A stretch of DNA of 64,000 bases from the NCBI GenBank assembly GCA_958450325.1, contig OY288250.1, positions 42,878,683 to 42,942,682 of the forward strand. The letters are read 5' to 3'. Both the position numbers and the translations under genes were made by a program. This document shows, in pieces, positions 56,164-64,000 of the stretch; within the stretch, counting starts at the first letter, position 1; each line of letters starts with the position of its first letter. The notes under the pieces were generated by a model. That model ran no database searches. It had not been told where the DNA came from and saw only the letters and a list, made by a program, of their open reading frames with translations. Source of the stretch: Agrostemma githago. Lineage: Eukaryota; Streptophyta; Magnoliopsida; Caryophyllales; Caryophyllaceae.

Positions 56164-59100
56164 TGTAATCCCCTAGAAAATCTAACTCAATACAGTGGCG
56201 GAAACACTGTAGAATTGGGATTAAAACACACCGATGTTCTATATTTTACAAAAGAATGGCCAGTCAATAGAAATGTCACTTTTTACAAAAGGGCTAAAAA
56301 GAAAATTCCTTAAAAGGGGTTTATACAATCATTCGGTAAACATAAATAAGGGAGAGTAGGATCCTCGCTACTCGCTAGCTCACACCCAAAACCCAGCATC
56401 AAAAACCTGTTATGTTATAAACATAACAGCCACATCAGTGGGGAGTAAGTCGGACGTTCTCCCAGCCATATTATATCATACGAAAAACAATAGTATTACT
56501 ATATCAAAATAGCAAAAATGGAAAACATTAAAACAATATAGTAACATAAGTTTTTAGCAAAACTTAAAGTGACTGTGATAAGTGTCGTTTGTAGTGCCTA
56601 TTTTGTAGTGTTTTGGTCCCATTTTCCTTGTGGAATCGCTCCTTGGGAGCGATTTATGGGCTTCTTATGCTTCCTTTAGTTCGTTTCAGGTTCCCGAGGC
56701 CGATTTGGAAGAGTTGGAGCGATTCCGACTCGATACATACACATTTTGGAGCCAACGGAGTAAAGAAACGATGACTCGATGCCTTGGAATCGACCCCGAG
56801 ACCTTGGGACCCAATCCCGAGCCTCCGAGACCCGATCCCGAGTCCCGAGAATCGATGGGAAGCCCATGAGAAACAAGGAGAGACCAAAAAGTTCATATGG
56901 GAGTCCTACAAGACTCATCCCGTTCGGGATGAGGTGCACAAACAAGGAGGCTACTGCCAGGGCCCATCCCGACCGGGAGCATGGCTTCCCGACCGGACCG
57001 ATCCCGTCCCGACCGGGACCACCCCGTCTCGGCCGGGACGGCCTGGCTGCAACCCGCGCTTGTTTCCTTTCAATTCCTTTCCACTTGTAACCCTATATAT
57101 ACCCCCCCTCCTGTATTAAGACACAATCTTATGTTAGATTCTTCACCTCTCCTTAAACCCTAGACTAATTTAGGTTAGATTAGATTAGATTAGTATAGAT
57201 TAGTCGGTAATTAGTAGTTAATCTTAGTTTAGTCTTGTATTAAGGGAATTCTCCAAGACCCATTCAAGATTGACAACCTTGGGTGTTTGTTTTGGGTTTT
57301 TCTTCATTAATGCAAGTTTTGTTCTTTCTTCTTCACTAGTATGGTAATCTCCTCTTCCTTTTCCTCTTAATCTTTATTTATGATATTCAAGTTTCAATCT
57401 TTAGTTCTAGATTATTGTTTTGTTCTTCATACTTGTTAGTTTGTTTATGTTTGTTTTGTTTTCTTATGTTGATCCATCTTGTTCTTGTTAGTTATAGTTT
57501 GATTATGTTAGAGTAGTGTTCTTGCTAGGGTTAGTAGGGTGATTAGGGTGTTAATTGGATGATTAAGTGATTGTTGGAGATGTTGGTCGAAGATTTGGGT
57601 TTCCTCTTGGTTTGATGTATATCTCATGTTTGTTGAAATGCTTGAATGACTAAGTACTTGCGAATGCTTGTTTTTCTTGCCTTTCTCTTGTGGGTGATAG
57701 TTTGTTTGTGGGTTCGGTTCCCTCACTAAGTTGCGAGAGCCCGATGAGGACGACCCCTAGGTCGGTCTAAGTAGCGAGAGCCCGGATGCGACCTAGGCCA
57801 CTCTAGCACGTTAAAACCCCGTTTGTCATGTGTGTCGCCGAGATGGGTTATAGGATGAACCTCTAGGTAGGCCTAAGTTGCGAGATCCCGGACCAACCTA
57901 GATTACCCTACTACCTCCTTCGCTCTAGTTCTCCCTTGACCATTCCGTTACCCCTTTGACCCCGACCTAATCCTAGCCCGTTTCTTTGTTTGTTTCTCCG
58001 GCACCTTAGTCTTAGTCTAGCTTTCTCCCCTTCTATCATTCTCTAGTTTAGCTTAGCTCGTTGACTTAGTCTTGTTCTTAGGCCGACCTAGTCTAGGCTA
58101 TACATTACCGTCCCCGTGGATTCGACCCGACTTGCCCTAACTACCGTAGGAATAGCCGGTTTATTTATTGATCGGTTGGGATCCGCGACAAATTCCTACC
58201 ATCAGACTGCCAACCTGCAAGCCAAAATCAATCGATAATTATAAAATCCAAAATGGCGTTATGGAAATCAGTTAGTGCAACGGAATAGACTTTCACTGGG
58301 ATCAAACTAAACTATCTTCGAGAACTTAGTCAAAACAAATCAGACTTCGGTCTCTAACTAGGCAACTCAACTATAACAGGACTGCGTGCAGCGAGGTCCT
58401 GGCTTACGTAATGTACACCCCTCCTGGACACCAACCGTAATCTAGTTCAACCCGACAGCGACTTACACGATGCGATATCTAAGTTTAAGGTCAAAATATA
58501 CACACTCCTGAACACAAACCATGCTCAGTTCAACGACCAATGCGTCTCACATAGACACACCAGCTTTATAGTTGATGGCAAAACGTATACCCTAGACTGT
58601 ATTTCTCTACCCGTACACTTGTCCTCATTCCATTACTCTAAAACCAAGTCATTATCGATATTCAAAATAGAGTGTTCAAGGTGAATAATATAAAGGTAAA
58701 ATAAATAAACATTTTTCGTTAAAAGGAAACTTTCTAATTTTAGAAATTTACTAATTTTAGAAACTTACTTAAATTAAAAGTATTCTTATAGAAATACGTA
58801 AAGTGTTAAAATGACTTAAATGTACCAAAATAACATTTATGGCAAATAAACTTTTTATTAATATCGTTGTTATCGTAACTTAATATATTTCTATGTTCGT
58901 TATCAAAGGTATAAATCAAATGTAATAAGTGAAAATACAGTATCTTATAAATATGTAAGAAAATCGAGTTAAAACAATAAATTTTAGAAAATAAACTATT
59001 TAGAAACAAAATGATAAATATAGATAAAGTATAAATAATTGAGGAGTTTTAGAAATGAAATAAGATTTAAAAACCTTTCAAATTGTTTCTAGTAATTAAA

Positions 59101-61377
59101 TTTATAAATAAACAATACGGGTTTTACTAAAAGAAAAAAATCGTAGACAAATAAAAATTTATTAAGGAAAATAGTCTCGACTAAAAATATATTTAAAACA
59201 AAATAGACTACTTTCTCATTTATCAATATAAGTCGTAAAACTAAAATTAATTTATTAAACATGTATACGAATCTCAATTATTATATAAAAGTACGATTTT
59301 AAGTTAAAATACTAACTTAATGAAATATGACAAAATTATGAAACTGATACTATTTAGTTGCTAGTTTCACGATTACCAACAAAATATTATAACGATCATT
59401 AATAATAAAAATTAATAACGATTTTTGTAAAACGATATCGAAAGTTATAAAATGTTCATAAGACGCACGATTTGAAATAATATTTTTAGCAAATAATACG
59501 TAGCTAAAAATAATAACCGAAGGTAAAGTATCTACTACATACTACTACTCAACATATGAAATAATATCGAGTAACGTCCTAAAGTTACCTTGAGTAAAAG
59601 CCTTCAGTAAACTTGTCCTACGTGTATAAACCAAGCTCCAAAACTTTAATAATAATGCCTTTAAGTTCCAAGCCGTAGAACCGATAGTCTTCTAAGCATG
59701 CTTCACCACGAAAATCGAGTTGACAAAACAAAGGAATGAGACAAGGTATTCGACACAAGACGGAAAGACGATTGATGTGTCAAATAGAGACACGAAGGTT
59801 GAACTTGATAACAAAACAACGAACTGTGTGATCAACAGAAAGGAATGGCACAAAAGTAACAGAAAACCACGAAGATGAAGGGGACACTGACTCATTACTC
59901 GAAGGACAGCAAGAGTAATAAAGACATCACGAGAGCAACAGTAGCAAACACGAACCAAAACGTAGCGACGGCGAAAAGCATTGACGGTGACGGAAAGCAT
60001 CAGAACACACGACAGTAGTAAGAACGAGACGAAACACATCGCAATGCAAACAGAGGGCAACATCGATACAGCAGTAGCAAGGCAGCAACACGGACAGATC
60101 GAGGCGAAGAAGAAGTTTAAGGAGAAGAAAACGGGAAAAGGAAAAAGGGCACAAACAGAATAAGAACGTCAATAACGTTGAACAGGGGAACACATCATAC
60201 GTATCATAGTAATTAACTGCAGCGACGAAACAATAACAAATAGACAGAGAGCAGGCGAGCAACAACAACGAGCAGCGACATCAGTAAAAGCATAGTCGCG
60301 TCTGGAAACAGAGGACGAACAAACCGATCGACGAAAATGACGACACACAAAAAATATGAACGAAATAGGGAACAAGAAGAAGAAGGAATAAGAGGAACGA
60401 TCATGGGAATGAAAGAGAGTACCATTCGTCGCGATCAGGAGGTATGTAGGCTACAAAAGTGAGTGTCGGCAGCCATGAATTCAAATGGAGGTACGAAGTA
60501 GAGGGAAAACAGGGGACCGGTTAAGTAGAGAGGGGAGAGGTGCGACTGTTCATCTAGGTTCAACAAACAGCAACGGCGACTATCCTTGATGATGATTGAT
60601 TGATTAAGATCAAGAAGAATGGTGATAGAAATTGGTGATGTTGGTGGTTGGTGGTTGTTGGGTGAAGGAGAACGGAGAAGGAGATGAAGAAAGTGGGAAG
60701 AGCGGTTGACATAAGAATTAGAGATGGGGAAAGTTTTAGGTTAAAACCGAAATGGGTCGGAAATAAAACAATAATACGAGCCCAGTAAGAAGTGATAGGA
60801 GATAAATAGACATCGAGTGAAAGGTCGACCCAAGTAAGAAATCAAGTTAGAACTTGACTAATCGGGTCAGAACGAGTAAGACAAGACGGAATTAAGTTAC
60901 GGGTTAAAAGGATAGAGGAATACGATATGAATAGACATAAATTTAGAAGTCGGCCCGAGTAGGAAATAAAGTTAAAAAAAATTAATTAATTAATTAACCC
61001 AATAAAATATCGAGTAAATAATAGATTATCGAGGTAAAAAAAAACATAAGTATTTGGGACAGAAAAGAAGTTTTGAAAACAAATATTTGGGGCTAAGGAT
61101 TATAGTATAAAAGTATCTCGAGATTTAAAATAGACATTTGCAAAGAAACAATTTTCACAAAATTGAATTAAATTTGTTTCTCGAGGAGAAATACTAATTG
61201 TTTGACGAATGTTTGATCAAATGAATTTCGCGTGATAAGTAGAATTTTGAAAGTTCAAAATGATTGAATGGGAAAAAAAATAATGTCGTTTTACAGAAAT
61301 TTTAGGATTTATAAGTTAACCCGTAAACATAATAAAATATGAATAAAATTTAATTTATAAAAATCAGGGGTGTTACA
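56164..61377 (-). repeat. LTR of a LARD-like element, flanked by PBS and PPT
   Basis: The plus-strand edges are TGTAATCCCC (56164) and GGGGTGTTACA (61377), so the LTR reads TGTAACACCCC...GGGGATTACA on the minus strand. Left of it lies the primer site, right of it the reverse of a polypurine tract (ATTTTAGTGGGGAAGTTTG). With the inserted solo LTR plus its duplication (1634 bases) removed, the LTR is about 3.58 kb, very long. No coding content. Apparent ORFs at 59.7-60.4 kb are compositional. Confidence 0.75.
56576..58204. repeat. Solo LTR or LTR-like insertion, GACTG duplications
   Basis: Starts TGATAAGTGTCG and ends CTACCATCA, TG...CA type, flanked by 5-bp duplications GACTG (56571-56575, 58205-58209). 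1629 bp. It contains a GC-rich palindrome tract (TCCCGACCGGGA at 56968-56979 and relatives to 57040), a plus-strand TATATATA at 57094-57101, and CTAAGTTGCGAGAGCCCG repeated three times near 57727-57890. No primer site or pol is inside, so it is a solo LTR. Confidence 0.85.
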
Positions 61378-64000
61378 AACTTCCCCACTAAAATAAGTTT
61401 CGTCCCCGAAACTTACAAAGATCAAAAACAGGATGGAAAACAAAGTTACATAACCAAGAGAACACGAGAATAAATAACTCGCATAAAAAATTTTTTTCAA
61501 AAGAAAGTTTTTCGATTTTCAAAATGATTCGAAAATGAATGTTAATGTTTATACCTAGATGAATTGGGCTAACCTGCCCGAAGTTTAAAATCTTTTAGAT
61601 TATTAGAATCGTACATTAAAGTTATTTGATAAAATAATGAAGATAAATAATATTCGTAAGCCAACTTGATGGGGAAGAGCACCTAAGACATTTTCAAAGC
61701 AACGATAAAACGTCTTGATTAAGAAGTTTGATAATATTTCGTTTTAAGACAAAACAAAGTTTTGGGTAATCGAATTTCGTAGTTAGTAAAAATCAAATCA
61801 TTCGTCAGACGTTTTTAATAAGAAAATCCAAAATTTACCGACAATAAAACGAAAACTTTGAACATGAAAATTTATTTCGAAATTGTTAAACCGTTTCGCA
61901 TAATAATCTTATAGAAAGCAAAATATTGGCAATTATGTAAGTTCTCTTAAAATTTCGATCACATGAAAATCAAAATTTGAAACAATTCGAAATAGTTCAA
62001 AATAAATTATAAAGGCATTTTGAAACACGATTAAAATTTTAGGTATCAACCAAGAATGAAACAAAAATGAAATATAAAGTTCTCAAATTATAACTCAAAG
62101 ATGTTAAATTTCATGATATCAGTCAAAGTTTTTACAAACCAAGAAGTTTACAATTTGAAATCATACCTCAAAATGTTAAAATTTCATAGTAATCAAAATT
62201 TTAAATTAGTCGAACTTTTCCATAAGTAGGGAGTTCGGGAAAAATGGTTAACGGATAAATACAACAAGGTAAATGATAAATCAAAATAATATTTTTTTAA
62301 ACCCGATAAAGAGGTGGAAGGGATTGGATCAAATGAAATAGCTAAAGTCCAGAGAAGCAGAGGGGAATAATAGGCTGAGAGTCAAATCGACCTATCAAGG
62401 ATTTTAGAAGAATTAACCACCTCAAGATTCTTAGTATGACCTCAACAAACACGGGTTCCTAATTCCCATCAAATATCGGTAAGTCTAAAATCAAGCACTG
62501 GTGGTCCTACTCAGTCTACAAACTCTAAAATTTTCAACCGCTTTAACATATAATATGAAGTCTTACGTACTCATCTAATCTTTCATTTAGCACGATGATA
62601 ATCCACAACTGATTTAGGATCAAAACCAAATATTAGGATCCCATGGTTATTATAATACTCCCAAACTTTTGTCAATAAGGCTACTAAATCCAAAGCTCTA
62701 TTGTTTGAACTCAAGGTTTACTCCAAATTTCTCGAGTAAGGAACACGTACTAAACAAGATCCACCGATTTGACAATGTTCGAATATAGAATCTTCAAAAC
62801 TAATTTCAACACATGTTAAAGCATCACAAGTAGACAGGGCTTGGGAAAGTACCACAAATTCTCAAACTCGCTCAATCCAATAGGCAACTGTATATACTCA
62901 CGTCTTCAAATACGTCATTCGACTAATGTTTCTGAGAAGTTCCTCAAATTTCTAATCATAATGGTGCAACCACGAAATATTTAATACCTCAACGAAGCCA
63001 TAATCTCGTTGGTCTAAGGTTCTAAACTGAAAGTCCCAATAAGATGATCTGCATTATAGTATTCCTTAAAATAACACAATAAGCCCATGTGCAAGATATT
63101 TCTCTTCTTCAAGGTTAAGAATAATTCATCCAAGTTTAGATAACTCAACTCCAAAGTTCATAGTTTACAACCATAAATAACGATCAACGATCTAATCCTT
63201 AAGAAACACGGGAATCTATGTCCACCAAAATTTCTAAGAACATTAATGAAAACCTTTAACTGTACCACAACATTCAGGCTAACTCTCTAAACAATACTCT
63301 ATGATCCCAAATATTCTCGATGCATCCATCAAATAAGCATTGGGTAAGAATTCAAAGTAATTTTATCAGTTATACTCAGTTCGGTTATAGGTTAGGTACT
63401 AGGTAACCATCAAAATATGATATACTACTCTTACTACTCAAAAGATTATTCAACTTTAAGTCCTTCAAATAATCAAGTAACCTATAACCCAAGGTTCAAA
63501 ATCTTAAGTACCGACCTAATTCCATTAATCGACAATTTATCATTCAAATCGATCCTCAAAAGATTACTAATTAAGATAGACAACAGGGTTTAACTCACAA
63601 TCCTCTAACCATGTAACAAGGGTTCACTAAAACTCAAACAACTATAACATTTCACGGGGTTCACTAAGACAGATTTCGGTCTAACCGAAGAATCTCAAGA
63701 GGAAAAATGGTAAAGTAGAAGAATAGAACAATGATTCACCATAAGTATGAAGATGAGGATATATAAGAGGAGGATTAATTGAAGATTTATCACAAGAATG
63801 AAGGTTTGAATTTATGAGAGAAGGATTGGAAGACGCAGAGACATGAACACAAGAATAGATGATTCAATACTTCTAAGGTCTTGAATCAGAGGGAAGTCTT
63901 TGGGCCTTCAATGTTAACAAGGAAACTCAATGACGTTTTCTACATCATCTTGGAGAGGAATGGGCACACTAGTCTTTGGTCGCTTCATCTAGATCCAAGG
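61378..64000 (-). repeat. Internal domain of the next LARD-like copy
   Basis: The reverse of 61378-61430 reads FGDETYFSGEVCNTP, a relic of the end of gypsy pol, next to the polypurine tract. The rest (to 63713) has no ORF, RNA gene or repeat I can name. From 63714 the sequence repeats the leader part of the first copy (55458-55744). The element unit is therefore 8256 bases here, and the internal domain about 3.04 kb, non-coding. It continues past the window. Confidence 0.7.

Noticed and set aside
59692..60425. Hydrophobic ORFs of 70-123 residues
   Set aside because: They lie inside an LTR with AC/AG-rich bias; low complexity Leu/Ser/Cys content, no domain.

Overview
The window looks like plant nuclear DNA, probably from a eudicot, taken from repeat-rich heterochromatin. 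I see no intact single-copy host gene, rRNA gene, tRNA gene or CRISPR array. Nearly every coding signal belongs to a transposable element (TE): two or three Ty3/gypsy lineages, a Ty1/copia gag fragment, a large Helitron, an En/Spm (CACTA) transposon, several TIR elements and MITEs, and LTR-only or LARD-like elements. The only host-derived coding sequence I recognise is a short fragment of HEMC (porphobilinogen deaminase) near 53.9 kb. The species cannot be fixed from the sequence. The recurring 9-mer TACGGAGTA reminds me of Caryophyllales genomes, but that is a weak inference.

Layout. 1-2759: minus-strand chromovirus-like gypsy element (gag, protease, reverse transcriptase, primer site, LTR) running off the left edge. 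2760-12.5 kb: a degraded Tat-lineage gypsy element with gag-pol on the minus strand (6.1-11.9 kb). Between pol and its distal end lies a plus-strand antisense ORF with a plant-mobile-domain-like protein and an intron. The gag end is fused to a copia gag and carries a duplication with filler DNA copied from the nearby Helitron. 14.2-15.1 kb: a TIR element. 15.25-32.6 kb: a hAT-type MITE (8-bp target duplication) split by a 16.8-kb minus-strand Helitron. The Helitron has a 3' hairpin/CTAG end, a Rep-helicase gene, an RPA70-like gene, an internal second 5' terminus, satellites and nested MITEs. 32.6-40 kb: MITEs, (TA)n-flanked elements and a Mutator-type MITE split by a CACTA-like element. 40.2-44.6 kb: tandem LTR-like units and a second gypsy LTR-like region. 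44.57-52.0 kb: a CACTA transposon with tnp2, Transposase_24 and a Ulp1-like protease, all minus strand. 52-55.4 kb: non-coding DNA with the HEMC piece. 55.46-64.0 kb: a tandem LARD-like retroelement whose single LTR sits between a polypurine tract and a primer site, and which itself contains a solo LTR.

Functionally the region is a nest of insertions. Target-site duplications (ATTGGTAG, AATATAAAA, GTA, GACTG, ATAAACTA) let several insertions be ordered. Most coding regions carry stops or frameshifts, so this is probably a graveyard rather than an active locus. The CACTA and the Helitron are close to intact in domain content. The most unusual signals are the 16.8-kb Helitron with two possible 5' ends, the filler-DNA rearrangement that copied Helitron helicase sequence into a gag duplication, and a palindrome module that recurs near TATA boxes of different retroelement families.
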